Under the pieces are notes generated by a model. The model did no database searches. It was not told where the DNA came from and saw only the letters and a list, made by a program, of their open reading frames with translations. Position numbers and translations under genes: made by a program. A stretch of DNA of 64,000 nt from the NCBI RefSeq assembly GCF_030551255.1, contig NZ_CP130630.1:3825501-3889500 (forward strand). Direction: 5' to 3'. Source of the stretch: Streptomyces sp. NL15-2K. GTDB lineage: Bacteria > Actinomycetota > Actinomycetes > Streptomycetales > Streptomycetaceae. Positions 28,481 through 36,293 of this stretch are shown here, one piece after another. The first letter of the stretch is position 1. The number at the start of each line of letters is the position of its first letter.

Positions 28481-28592
28481 GAAGTCGCATTCTCTGATTG
28501 CGCCTGATACGCAACGCTCGCCCCTGCTGCGGAAAAGGAGGAGGCAGCCCGGCCCTCACGGGTGACGAGAGGGCGCTGCGGTCATGGACGGC

Positions 28593-28994
28593 TCAGCTCA
28601 TCTCGGCCAGGCCCTTGACGGTCTCAAGGCCCGGGGCCTCTTTGAGGGAACCGGGAACGACATGGCTGGAACCCGCAGGATCGGAGTTTCTGATCATTTC
28701 GGCCAAAGCAGCCGTCGGCGCGAGCCCACGGGCTTTGGCGTCGTGCAGTTTCCGCGCCCATCGCGCGCCCTTGTTGAACGCCTCGTCACCGCCCGCCTTG
28801 CGTACTTTCCATCCGGCGGCATCATCCTCATCATTCGCCCACACGTATCCGATCACCTTGCCATCCCTGTCGGCCACGGTGACGTACTGCACGGGCTTGT
28901 CGGTCGTCGGGCTGTACAGTGCGGGCCCTCCCGGCTTGGGGTTGAACCGCAGGTCCTCGTTCAGCCTCGGATTGAGCCGCTGTTCCTCAGCCAT
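28593..28994 (-). CDS. Array member 5: putative cognate immunity protein of the ADP-ribosyltransferase toxin (133 aa)
   Basis: First gene after the toxin. Its ATG shares one base with the toxin's TGA (28994), so the two are translationally coupled as toxin-immunity pairs normally are. The 133-residue product keeps NPRLNEDLRF, VIGYVWANDEDDAAGWKVR and AKARGLAPTAALAEMI, but has its own C-terminal part (SLKEAPGLETVKGLAEM). On position it is the best candidate for the direct antagonist of the toxin domain. Function is inferred from context, not from a recognised family. Confidence 0.8.
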   Translation of the reverse strand: MAEEQRLNPRLNEDLRFNPKPGGPALYSPTTDKPVQYVTVADRDGKVIGYVWANDEDDAAGWKVRKAGGDEAFNKGARWARKLHDAKARGLAPTAALAEMIRNSDPAGSSHVVPGSLKEAPGLETVKGLAEMS

Positions 28995-31861
28995 CAGTGC
29001 AGTGCTTCCTCACGCCGGGGCAGGACTTCGCCGTATACGTGGACCTTGCCATTGTCCATGAAGACCCTGGTCACCTTGTACTCGGTGCCACGGGCAAGCA
29101 GTAGCTCGCGTTCTCCCCCGCCGTACTGGCTGACCTTCTCGAGCCAGAGAGCCGGCGTGTCCTTAGGCAGCCGCAGGTGCATGACGGCCTCCTTGTCCTT
29201 GAACGCTCCCACCGGGTGATCACCGAGTGACGTGGAGGTGTACCCCTTGTCCGGGAATGTCTGGCCGAGCATGTCCATCGGCGAACCCAGTTTGAGGTAA
29301 CCCAGGTCAGTGCCCCGCACCACCATGATGGTGTCTGGAACAGGACGCGAGGACAGTACGCGGTCCATCTCGGCGATGTCGTGACTTACCTCTGGGGTCC
29401 GATCTTTGTATCCCTCAGTTTCGCGCAAGTAACCGTTGATGTCCTTGTACGACGGGAAGGTGTCGCCGGAGTAGTCATTGAGCGCCTGGCGTGCAGACGG
29501 GTCCAGGTTGTCGACGTAGTCGTTCCAGTGGTCCTGTCCGTACCTGATCGCTGCGTCGCTGTCCGCAAACGGCAAGGTCCCTTCCGCCAACTCGGCAGAT
29601 GCGACCTTGTGCTTCTCCGCGACCGAGAGCTCGTCGAACTCGTCCGCGGACACGTGCGGCTTGTACTCGAACGGCTCCTCTGCCCGGTGCCCCGGAACAT
29701 CCGCGCCCTGATGCCCCGGAGCGACCGGAGCATCAGTGCCGTGGTGCGCGGCGGCGTCCCCGACGCCCGCGTGATCACCGGCGTGCGCTGCATCGTCCGC
29801 GTGATGACCGACACCGTCGTCACCATGTCCGGCCCCGTGCGAGGCATCGTCGGCGTGACCGACGCCGGGAGCGCCGTGCCCCGGTCCGTGCGGGGCATCC
29901 GGGGTGTGGCCGCCGGTGCCGGGAACGTCGTGACCGCCGGTGTGCGGCACAGTGGTCGGGACGTCGTGCGCTGCGTTGGCCGCCGGGGTCTGGTGGTACC
30001 ACGGAGTCGCGCCCCCGGGATGGGCAGCACCGCCAGGAACATCGTGACCACCGCTGTGCGGCGTCGGCGCCGGAGCGTCGTGCGGCGCAGTGGTCGGGGC
30101 CTGGTCGTACGCGGCGTTGGCCCCCGGAGTCTGGTGGTACCACGGAGTCGCGCCCCCAGGGTGGACAGCGCCACCGGGAACATTCGGACCACCGGTGTGC
30201 GGCGTCGGCGCCGGAGCGTCGTGCGGCGCAGTGGCCGGAGTCTGATCGTACGACGACGGCGACGGGGCGTGATCGTACGCGGACGGCGCGGGGCCATAGC
30301 CGGACGGGCTCGGCGCGTGGCCGTACCCGGAGGCGCTCGGCGCCTGGCCGTACCCGGACGGCGAGGGCGCGTGGTCGTACGCCGACGACGTGGGCGTCGT
30401 ATCGAAGCCGCCCCCCGGCGCATGCCCCGCGGCCGTGGTCGGCGCGGCGGTGGTGGGCGTGTTGTAGTGCCCGGCACCGGCTGCGTTGTCGACCGTGTGC
30501 GCGGCCCCGTCGTATGCGCCCGCCTGGGCGGCCGCATACGACGGGGTCGGGGCCCCCTGCGTCGTCCAGTGGGCCGGCAGCGTCGGCGTGGTCCCGGCGC
30601 CGTGCGGGACCGTCGGGCTCGCGTCGTGGGGAACCGGCGTCGTGTCGATCGTGCCGTTGGGCGCGACGAGGTTGCCGTTCGGGTCCATCAGGCGACCGTC
30701 GGGCAGGCTGACGGCGCCGTCGGGGAGGGTGGGGATGTCGATGTTGCCGACGCCCTTGAGCCCCTTGGCGATGTCGCCGATCTTCGACAGACCGGCACCC
30801 GCGCCCTTGGCGACGTAGGTCATCGGGTCGATGATGTGCCCCGCCTTGCCGGCCACGGACAAGGCCTTCGCCACCGCGCCCGCCTTGCCCGCGCCCGCCA
30901 CACCGGCACCCGCGCCACCGGTGAACACGGTCGTCACCACGTTGAAGGTGACCGCACCGGCAGCACGCGCGGGGTTCTTGCCCCACTGATCCCACGCCAC
31001 CAGCGCCTTGCCCGTCTCCTTCATCGCCGTACGCGAATCACGGATCCAGGCAGGGAGCTTGTCGTCCGGCAGAGCCCAGAACGCGAGCTGCGCGCCCGGC
31101 ATCATGCTCAGGGTCAGACCGGTGGCCAGCTGGGCAAGGCCCTTCCAAGCCTGCCCCATGGCGTCCCAGCCGCCGAAGCCCACCAGCATGCCGAGACCCT
31201 TGATGGTGCCCCAGATGCCGTCCACGATCAGGCCGTCCCAGATGAACGACTTCACCCAGTGGCCGACCTCGTACCAGTGGTGCTTCTCCTCCACCGGGTC
31301 ACCCCAGGGAAGCTTCGCGTCCTTCATGTCCTCGGCGTTGAACCCGTACTGGTCCTTACGCTCCGAACCATCCCCCGCCACCATCTGCGTCCCGCCCCAC
31401 AGGGCGGTGATCTTGTTGTGGCAGGTCCGCTCCGCGGCCCAGAACGCCGCCACCGTCGCGGTGATGTCGTCCCGGATCTGGTTGTGCTCGTCGACCTTGT
31501 CGCCGTCGTACTCCCACTCGTCGTCATCCTTGACGGAATCGACGAACGTCACGGCCTTGGCCTTCAGCTCTTTCAACTTGTCGACGAGCGGCCGGATCTC
31601 CGTCGCATACGACGACAAGGCACCCGAGACGGTCTCCAGATCCGTGGCGAAATCGTCTGACCGCTGCTTGACCGGCTTCGTGGTGGCGAACAACTGCTCC
31701 GCTTCCGGAGCCGTGTAATACGCCGACAGGCCCTGGAACTGATCGTGCACGTCCTCGCCGGTCTTACGGACATGACCGGCGTCCTTCTTCAGGTCCGCGT
31801 AGTCGATCTCCAGCTGCGGCAGGTTCCCGGTGAACTGCGGAATCTTTTCGGGCTGGATCAC
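28994..31861 (-). CDS. Type VII modular toxin with C-terminal ADP-ribosyltransferase domain
   Basis: Product of 955 residues. Residues 1-~110 are a helical WXG/LXG-like export region, and 1-~385 are almost the same as in the second toxin of this window, including a hydrophobic [19 protein letters not shown] stretch. Residues ~390-750 are a Pro/Gly/His/Ala-rich linker with a 47-residue tandem duplication. The C-terminal ~180 residues look like an ADP-ribosyltransferase exoenzyme of the R-S-E class: VVRGTDL (Arg near 848), YTSTSLG (Ser-Thr-Ser near 873) and [16 protein letters not shown] (ExE near 916). It would modify a protein or nucleic acid in a competing cell. The stop is coupled to immunity-like member 5; the start overlaps the DUF6507-type gene by 4 bp. 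Confidence 0.88.
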   Translation of the reverse strand: MIQPEKIPQFTGNLPQLEIDYADLKKDAGHVRKTGEDVHDQFQGLSAYYTAPEAEQLFATTKPVKQRSDDFATDLETVSGALSSYATEIRPLVDKLKELKAKAVTFVDSVKDDDEWEYDGDKVDEHNQIRDDITATVAAFWAAERTCHNKITALWGGTQMVAGDGSERKDQYGFNAEDMKDAKLPWGDPVEEKHHWYEVGHWVKSFIWDGLIVDGIWGTIKGLGMLVGFGGWDAMGQAWKGLAQLATGLTLSMMPGAQLAFWALPDDKLPAWIRDSRTAMKETGKALVAWDQWGKNPARAAGAVTFNVVTTVFTGGAGAGVAGAGKAGAVAKALSVAGKAGHIIDPMTYVAKGAGAGLSKIGDIAKGLKGVGNIDIPTLPDGAVSLPDGRLMDPNGNLVAPNGTIDTTPVPHDASPTVPHGAGTTPTLPAHWTTQGAPTPSYAAAQAGAYDGAAHTVDNAAGAGHYNTPTTAAPTTAAGHAPGGGFDTTPTSSAYDHAPSPSGYGQAPSASGYGHAPSPSGYGPAPSAYDHAPSPSSYDQTPATAPHDAPAPTPHTGGPNVPGGAVHPGGATPWYHQTPGANAAYDQAPTTAPHDAPAPTPHSGGHDVPGGAAHPGGATPWYHQTPAANAAHDVPTTVPHTGGHDVPGTGGHTPDAPHGPGHGAPGVGHADDASHGAGHGDDGVGHHADDAAHAGDHAGVGDAAAHHGTDAPVAPGHQGADVPGHRAEEPFEYKPHVSADEFDELSVAEKHKVASAELAEGTLPFADSDAAIRYGQDHWNDYVDNLDPSARQALNDYSGDTFPSYKDINGYLRETEGYKDRTPEVSHDIAEMDRVLSSRPVPDTIMVVRGTDLGYLKLGSPMDMLGQTFPDKGYTSTSLGDHPVGAFKDKEAVMHLRLPKDTPALWLEKVSQYGGGERELLLARGTEYKVTRVFMDNGKVHVYGEVLPRREEALH
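29973..30254. repeat. 141-bp tandem duplication within the toxin linker
   Basis: 29973-30113 and 30114-30254 are two nearly identical in-frame copies (47 codons each) encoding the [25 protein letters not shown] type of linker. Shorter SPSGYGxAPS repeats follow towards the N-terminal side (30240-30380). Confidence 0.8.
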
Positions 31862-32250
31862 GACTTGCCCACCCCCGGCATATCAAGCTTCGGCGCGGAC
31901 AGCGTGTTGCGCTGCGCCTCCGACGCCATCTCCTGGTCGCCGTTCAGATACGCCGTCGTGGCATCCGCCGCACCCTGCAACGACTTACCCGCCCGAGCCG
32001 CCACGAACTGCAGGTCCTTCGACGCCCGCTCCGCATACTGCGACAAGGCAAGGGCCACCAGCCCACCCGCGGCCTTCTCGCCGCCCTCGCCGCCGCCACC
32101 GCCCTCGGCGGAAACTGTGCCCGCGCTCGTCGCCGCCGACGTCAAGTGCTTCCCGAACGCCTTCGCATACTTCTCCATGTTCGACGCCGTCTCACCCGTC
32201 GTCTTCAGAACATGCGAAATACCCTGCGGATTCAAATCCCAGCCGGGCAC
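31858..32250 (-). CDS. DUF6507-type protein, left effector cassette
   Basis: Small helical protein of 130 residues, about 85-90 percent identical to the second copy at 38968-39357. It begins [20 protein letters not shown], which I recognise as the DUF6507 pattern, and has a Gly-rich turn ([16 protein letters not shown]) between two helical halves, like a WXG100 helical hairpin. The C-terminal half contains YLNGD, matching the YxxxD/E export signal of type VII substrates. Its stop overlaps the toxin start by 4 bp (ATGA). It may act as a partner or chaperone of the toxin's export domain. Confidence 0.8.
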   Translation of the reverse strand: MPGWDLNPQGISHVLKTTGETASNMEKYAKAFGKHLTSAATSAGTVSAEGGGGGEGGEKAAGGLVALALSQYAERASKDLQFVAARAGKSLQGAADATTAYLNGDQEMASEAQRNTLSAPKLDMPGVGKS

Positions 32251-32295
32251 CGAAACCCCCGTTTACCTAACTTCCGAAACCAAACAAACCGACTG

Positions 32296-32610
32296 TCAGC
32301 CGATGTTGTCGACCGCTGCCTTCGCCCGCTGGATCGTCGACTGGGCCGTGCCGTCGTTCTTCTCCAGCGTCGACTTCAGCAGGCCGATGATGTTCTTCAC
32401 TTCCTGCGAGGCGTTGTTCCACCGCTGTTCCTTGCCGTGGTACTCGTCCGCCACGCCGTCCGCCGTGAAGTCCGCCATCGCCGACTTCACCTGACGGTCA
32501 CGGTTACCGATCACCTCTTCCAGACGGCCGATCACCACCTGGATGTTGGACTGAGCGTCCGCCGACGCGCCCGTGTCGTACGACCGACGATCCGAACCCG
32601 CACCAGCCAT
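32296..32610 (-). CDS. WXG100-like protein (EsxA-like), left cassette
   Basis: Protein of 104 residues with two long amphipathic helices. The turn that normally carries WxG reads ADEYHGKEQRW, so Tyr-His-Gly replaces Trp-x-Gly. It is nearly identical to the copy at 39508-39822. ATG 32610 is preferred over the GTG directly before it because GGGGAG is then at a normal distance. Expected to pair with the other WXG100-like protein of the cassette and to be exported through EccC/EccD. Confidence 0.85.
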   Translation of the reverse strand: MAGAGSDRRSYDTGASADAQSNIQVVIGRLEEVIGNRDRQVKSAMADFTADGVADEYHGKEQRWNNASQEVKNIIGLLKSTLEKNDGTAQSTIQRAKAAVDNIG

Positions 32611-32698
32611 CACACACCACTCCCCGAGAAACCAAGCAAACAGAAAGAATCCGACGAAACCAGGGCCTCAACACCCCGGCCGACAAACACGACTCGGC

Positions 32699-33031
32699 TC
32701 AGCGCCCGCCGAACCGCGCCGCGTCGAAGTTGGCGGCGCCCATCTGCTGCCGCGCGTTGTCGCCCTGCTCCTGGTCACCCGAGCTGAACGCTGAGTCCAT
32801 CCCCGACTGACCGCCGAGGATCGCCGACAGCGACCCGTTCAGATCCGAAGTGATCCGGTCGGCCTGCGCCTTGAACTGGTCGAACATCACGCGACCCGAA
32901 CCGTTGAACTTGCCCTCCAGCGGCTGCGCCGCCTGCACCAACTGCTTGATCAGCGACCCGAGATCATCACCCGACCCCCGCGAATCACGCTGCAGCGTGG
33001 ACAGAGTCTGCGCGCCCATGTCGAACTTCAC
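32699..33031 (-). CDS. WXG100-like protein (EsxB-like), left cassette
   Basis: First gene of the left cassette: 110 residues, two predicted helices around a LEGKFNGSGRVMFDQF turn, where Phe-Asn-Gly stands in the WxG position. Nearly identical to the product of 39916-40248. GTG start at 33031, preceded by GGGGGAGG. A conserved upstream box (33090-33126) is shared with the other cassette. Probably forms the heterodimer with the adjacent EsxA-like protein. Confidence 0.85.
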   Translation of the reverse strand: MKFDMGAQTLSTLQRDSRGSGDDLGSLIKQLVQAAQPLEGKFNGSGRVMFDQFKAQADRITSDLNGSLSAILGGQSGMDSAFSSGDQEQGDNARQQMGAANFDAARFGGR

Positions 33032-33089
33032 TGTGCCTCCCCCGTTGGGCTCCTACGGCGACCGATCCCGGCCTGCCTCGTCTATTCCC

Positions 33090-33126
33090 AGCCATCTCTA
33101 TCAACTCGGTAGTTGCCTGTGCAATC
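33090..33126 (-). promoter_or_regulatory. Conserved upstream box, left Esx operon
   Basis: A 37-bp block about 60-95 bp before the EsxB-like start is shared with 40290-40326. The common parts are CATCTCTAYCAAC and TTGC-N4-GCAATCGAG. The second part is an interrupted palindrome, here GTTGC-N4-GCAAT. Conservation in otherwise diverged upstream DNA suggests an operator or promoter element. Confidence 0.6.
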
Positions 33127-33938
33127 GAGGTCCCCGGCACTCACAGAAGCACCACAACTCGGACCGGAGTCCGTTACTCGCGGCGGGTGGTCGGTCAAAT
33201 ACGCCACGTAACTTCCGGCGTTGAGGTTGAGCCCGCGCACCGCCCTCGTCCCGCCCGAAGCTGATCGATCTGGATAAGGTCCAGCCCTCCCACGGCATCA
33301 ACCCCGCAGCGTCCACGCCCGCGTCAACCGACCGTTCCCGGGACGGATCATGCGGCAGCCGCATGCCCTGATCCATGTCGAGTCTCGAAGGCCGACCTGA
33401 CGCGGAGCCGCAACGGCCGGCTCGGCCTCGTCACTGTCGACCATGTGGACGACCGACCGCAGTGCCCCTTGGGGACCCTTCTCACCCGCCAGCCGGCGTG
33501 CGATGCCCTCAGCGGCCGAACGGATGAGCGCGTGGGGCACGTGGGGCGCGTCGGGCGAGTCCGGTGCATCCATGTGCCGAGATGTTCTCCTTCGTGGAGC
33601 TCACCCAGTGATTGGCAGATCTGTTCCACCAGCACGGCCACATGACCTGCGGTTTTCCCTCGCCGGGGTGGAACAGATCTGCCAATCAACCCTCGCTGAG
33701 ATTCCGGGTGAACGGCTCGTCGCAGGTCCGTCCCTCGGCGCCGGACGATTCCACGCGGACTGCTCGGGCGGCGGCTGCCGGGCCGGTCCCGCATGAGCAG
33801 CGCAGGCGAGGTCGCGTGGTCGTATGCCGCGGCGTCGTCGCTCCAGTCGATGGCTCTGAGTCGTTCGAGTGCCACGCGTGAATGAGCGTCGGTCACTTCG
33901 GTCCAGCCCCGTCGCTTTCAGTTACTGGACGATATCGT
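33127..33938. other. Decayed region without an intact gene
   Basis: About 800 bp upstream of the left cassette. A minus-strand frame starting at 33896 begins like a Streptomyces HEAT-type immunity protein (LERLRAIDWSDDAAAYDHA) but loses sense after about 40 codons. Another minus-strand frame (33298-33573) contains plausible coding stretches such as PHALIRSAAEGIARRLAGEKG. Together they look like a broken gene, but I cannot reconstruct it. The segment also holds a perfect 22-bp inverted repeat at 33609-33688. Confidence 0.4.
33609..33688. repeat. Perfect 22-bp inverted repeat with 36-bp spacer
   Basis: The arm at 33609-33630 begins TGATTGGCAGATCTGTTCCA; the arm at 33667-33688 is its exact complement. 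No terminator-like T run follows and no flanking gene end needs one. It may be a miniature mobile element or the paired ends of an excised one. It interrupts a decayed reading frame. Confidence 0.8.
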
Positions 33939-34178
33939 TCACGAAGTCATCGATGCCGGTATGGCGGGGTCCGTAACGGTGGAGTTGGGCTTGAGAGCCT
34001 CGACGAATGTCGCGAAGACTCCGGCCGGGACGAAGAGGGTGCCGTAGGCGGGGTCCTTGGAGTCACGTATCGCTACTCGGGTGAGGTCGTTTGCGATCTC
34101 TACGCAGGCGTTGCCGTCGCCGCTGCCGGAGTAGGACGACTTCCGCCAGTTGTCGGGGGTGGTCACCGGGCGCCTCAC
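33939..34178 (-). CDS. DUF397-domain protein
   Basis: Protein of 79 residues carrying the DUF397 signature: NWRKSSYSGSGDGNACVEIA, then VAIRDSKDP and LFVPAGVFATFVEAL. In Streptomyces such small proteins pair with an upstream XRE/DUF5753 regulator, as whiJ-type systems do (family knowledge). The GTG start overlaps the stop of what is left of that regulator by GTGA. The C-terminal tail (NSTVTDPAIPASMTS) is longer than usual. With the partner truncated, function is doubtful. Confidence 0.85.
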   Translation of the reverse strand: MRRPVTTPDNWRKSSYSGSGDGNACVEIANDLTRVAIRDSKDPAYGTLFVPAGVFATFVEALKPNSTVTDPAIPASMTS

Positions 34179-34390
34179 TCTTCCTTGGCCAGCCTGTGGA
34201 TGAAGTCACGCGACCGATCGGGGTCGAGTGACACCGCCTCCAACGAGTGGTTGTGACCTATCGGTTCGACAACAGCTCGAAGACCCGCACTCGCCGGCCG
34301 CAGCTGGGGAAACGTCGTTGCCCCCTGAGCGCGGGTGCCGGTGGGGTCAGCAATGAGGTGTGGGCGTACGCCGCCAAGGCCGGCCGCTGC
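34175..34390 (-). pseudogene. Remnant of an XRE/DUF5753-type regulator
   Basis: The frame ending in TGA at 34175 reads SLEAVSLDPDRSRDFIHRLAKEE at its end, like the C terminus of DUF5753 regulators, and overlaps the DUF397 start as such pairs do. Upstream the frame stays open (ATTFPQLRPASAGLR...) but has no start codon in context, no helix-turn-helix and no normal length before the next gene begins at 34413. Confidence 0.55.
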
Positions 34391-34412
34391 ACGACAGCGG
34401 ACATGGCGACTC

Positions 34413-35048
34413 TCAGAACTGATCAGTCAGGTCCGGACCCCGTCCGTCGACTACTTCCGGCTCCATGACCCCGTAACCCACGGCCCTCCCGAAATACGTC
34501 GGCTCGCCAGGCTCTGCCGCCGCCCCCAGCAGTTCCTCCAGCTCATTCAGCGCGGCAGCGAGCCGCGGAGCATTCTGTCCGTGCACTTCTGGATGCGGCG
34601 CGCCACGGAAGTCGAACGGTCCCCAAATGTCGTGGAAGACGGAAATATCGGCTGACAGACCAAAGGGTTCCGAGGAGACCGTCAATTCCACCAGGCGGTC
34701 CTCCTGATGCTGTGCACCATGCTCGTCGAGCCACTTTCCCGGCCCTACGATCAGGAATCCACTGAACTCCGCTTTCGGGTATCCAACGGGCCGCAGTGCC
34801 TCAATGCGCTGCACCACCTGGTCATCGTCGAGCGGCCTCGTGAGCGGCAAACGCGTCTTCCCGACCGCACCACCCAGATCAGGCACGATCCAATGCCATT
34901 CCAAGGCGCCTGGCTTCAGCAAATCATGTTTCTGCAGGACGGCTGACATCCGGGCAGCGGTCAGGAGCGCTGATTTCAGTCCGGCCGGCGCGTATTCCTC
35001 CAAGTCCCAGTACCAGGACGCGCATTCACGCGGCGCCCGCATGAGCAT
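34413..35048 (-). CDS. Unknown soluble protein, possible immunity gene
   Basis: Product of 211 residues; family not recognised with certainty. It starts at ATG 35048 after GGAAAGAG. The sequence is soluble, rich in Trp and aromatic residues (ASWYWDLEEYAPAGLKSAL, FHDIWGPFDFRGAPHPEV), and ends in TYFGRAVGYGVMEPEVVDGRGPDLTDQF, a tail I have seen on other Streptomyces hypothetical proteins of toxin-immunity regions. It lies 16 bp downstream of the 283-residue gene and in the same run as the deaminase toxin, so it may be an additional immunity protein. Confidence 0.65.
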   Translation of the reverse strand: MLMRAPRECASWYWDLEEYAPAGLKSALLTAARMSAVLQKHDLLKPGALEWHWIVPDLGGAVGKTRLPLTRPLDDDQVVQRIEALRPVGYPKAEFSGFLIVGPGKWLDEHGAQHQEDRLVELTVSSEPFGLSADISVFHDIWGPFDFRGAPHPEVHGQNAPRLAAALNELEELLGAAAEPGEPTYFGRAVGYGVMEPEVVDGRGPDLTDQF

Positions 35049-35064
35049 GGAGATAACTCTTTCC

Positions 35065-35916
35065 TTACGGATAAGTAGGGCCGTTGGCCGGAACGGTGAT
35101 CGAGCCATCCTCGAACCGCAGCACGAAGGTGGCATTCGTCAGCCTAGCGCGGTGGGCAACAAGCCCGAGGATCTTGTCCGTGAGCGCAGCTTTGATGTCA
35201 TGCACGTCCAGGATAGCCACCTTCTGACCGTCAATCTGTCCTAGCAGCTGCTTCTCGGCGATACCTCGCGTCGCGCTCTTGAGGGACGAGGCACTATCCA
35301 CGTCCTTGAGCTGGACGCCGTACTCGATTCGGTCACCCGACCTGACCAGTACGTCCAACGAGAGCTGCTCCTTCGCCAGCCTCACGATGCCGAGATCCAC
35401 GACCGCCTGGATATCCGCAAGGTTGTCGACCACGAGATCACGGCGCAGCAGAGCGCCGATGCGCCGGTCGAACTGGACGCGGTCCGCGATGGCCAGCAGA
35501 GCCCGCACGGCTTGCAGACGCTCAGTGCCGGTGCCGCGTTCTTCGACCATGTCGTCGCTGTCTCCCACGGCGTCAGCGAGCAGCCAGAAGGTGTCGTCTT
35601 GGCTGTGGAACCTGTCGTACGACACACCTCGCCACGGCACCAATTCGGGTGTCCGGGCGGCCTCCGCCACCGCGTCGTAGGCCTCGTCCGCCCAGCGTGT
35701 CAACGCCAGACAGGCGAGGAAGCGCGACCATGGACCTTCGTCCAGGTCACGCAACACATCGGCCAATTCCTCGGTCCGGTCTCGATAGCCGCCGTCGAGT
35801 CCTTCGCTGATGACTTCATCGGGATTCGCGGGCGCGCCTTCGAAGTCCAGGAAGAGCAGGCCGGCGACTCTGGCGCCCGGCTCCCAGGACCCCTCGCTGC
35901 TGGACAGGTGCGTCAC
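35065..35916 (-). CDS. Unknown protein with possible PD-(D/E)XK-like C-terminal domain
   Basis: Product of 283 residues. The N-terminal ~150 residues are helical, rich in Ala, Asp and Glu, like HEAT-type immunity or adaptor proteins. The C-terminal ~110 residues contain SLDVLVRSGDRIEYGVQLKDV, where Asp followed by Gln-Leu-Lys fits the loose D...QxK pattern of restriction-endonuclease-like folds; this is a weak motif call. The GTG start at 35916 overlaps the stop of the YwqK-type gene (GTGA), preferred over a GTG 8 codons upstream. It belongs to the transcript of the deaminase toxin. Confidence 0.6.
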   Translation of the reverse strand: MTHLSSSEGSWEPGARVAGLLFLDFEGAPANPDEVISEGLDGGYRDRTEELADVLRDLDEGPWSRFLACLALTRWADEAYDAVAEAARTPELVPWRGVSYDRFHSQDDTFWLLADAVGDSDDMVEERGTGTERLQAVRALLAIADRVQFDRRIGALLRRDLVVDNLADIQAVVDLGIVRLAKEQLSLDVLVRSGDRIEYGVQLKDVDSASSLKSATRGIAEKQLLGQIDGQKVAILDVHDIKAALTDKILGLVAHRARLTNATFVLRFEDGSITVPANGPTYP

Positions 35917-36293
35917 CCTTGCGGAGTCGTGTTCTCCCAAGCGCGGGTCGGGCGCCCCTCCTCATCCCACTCGTAGTGAGAGAGCGGGGTCCCGCCCTCC
36001 GCATTGTGAAGCTTCTTCGTGGCGAGAACGCCGTTCTCGTGCCAGCTCTTGTACTCCCCCGACAGACAACCCATCCGCATCGTTCCCTCTGCGCGAAGGA
36101 CTCCGCTCTTGTACCACTCGCGGAACGGGCCGTCGCGGTAACCGTCCGTGTACGTCACGAGACTCACCCGATGCCCTGCGAGGTACTCCTCGACCTCGCC
36201 GGTGAAGAGTTCGCCCCGGTACAGGAGTCGCTGGGCATAGTCGAGGTCCACCTCGGGATCATCGAGGTCGATACGCTGCATGAGAATCACCAT
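35913..36293 (-). CDS. YwqK-type (MORN-like) putative immunity protein
   Basis: Product of 126 residues with MORN/YwqK repeats: YTDGYRDGPFREWYKSGVLR and GCLSGEYKSWHENGVLATKKL. In Bacillus, ywqK lies beside the deaminase toxin gene ywqJ and is taken to be its antitoxin (family knowledge). Here it follows directly a toxin with a YwqJ-like domain, its ATG lying 7 bp inside the toxin gene, so the pairing is the same. Start ATG 36293; a second ATG at residue 5 would also do. Confidence 0.85.
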   Translation of the reverse strand: MVILMQRIDLDDPEVDLDYAQRLLYRGELFTGEVEEYLAGHRVSLVTYTDGYRDGPFREWYKSGVLRAEGTMRMGCLSGEYKSWHENGVLATKKLHNAEGGTPLSHYEWDEEGRPTRAWENTTPQG

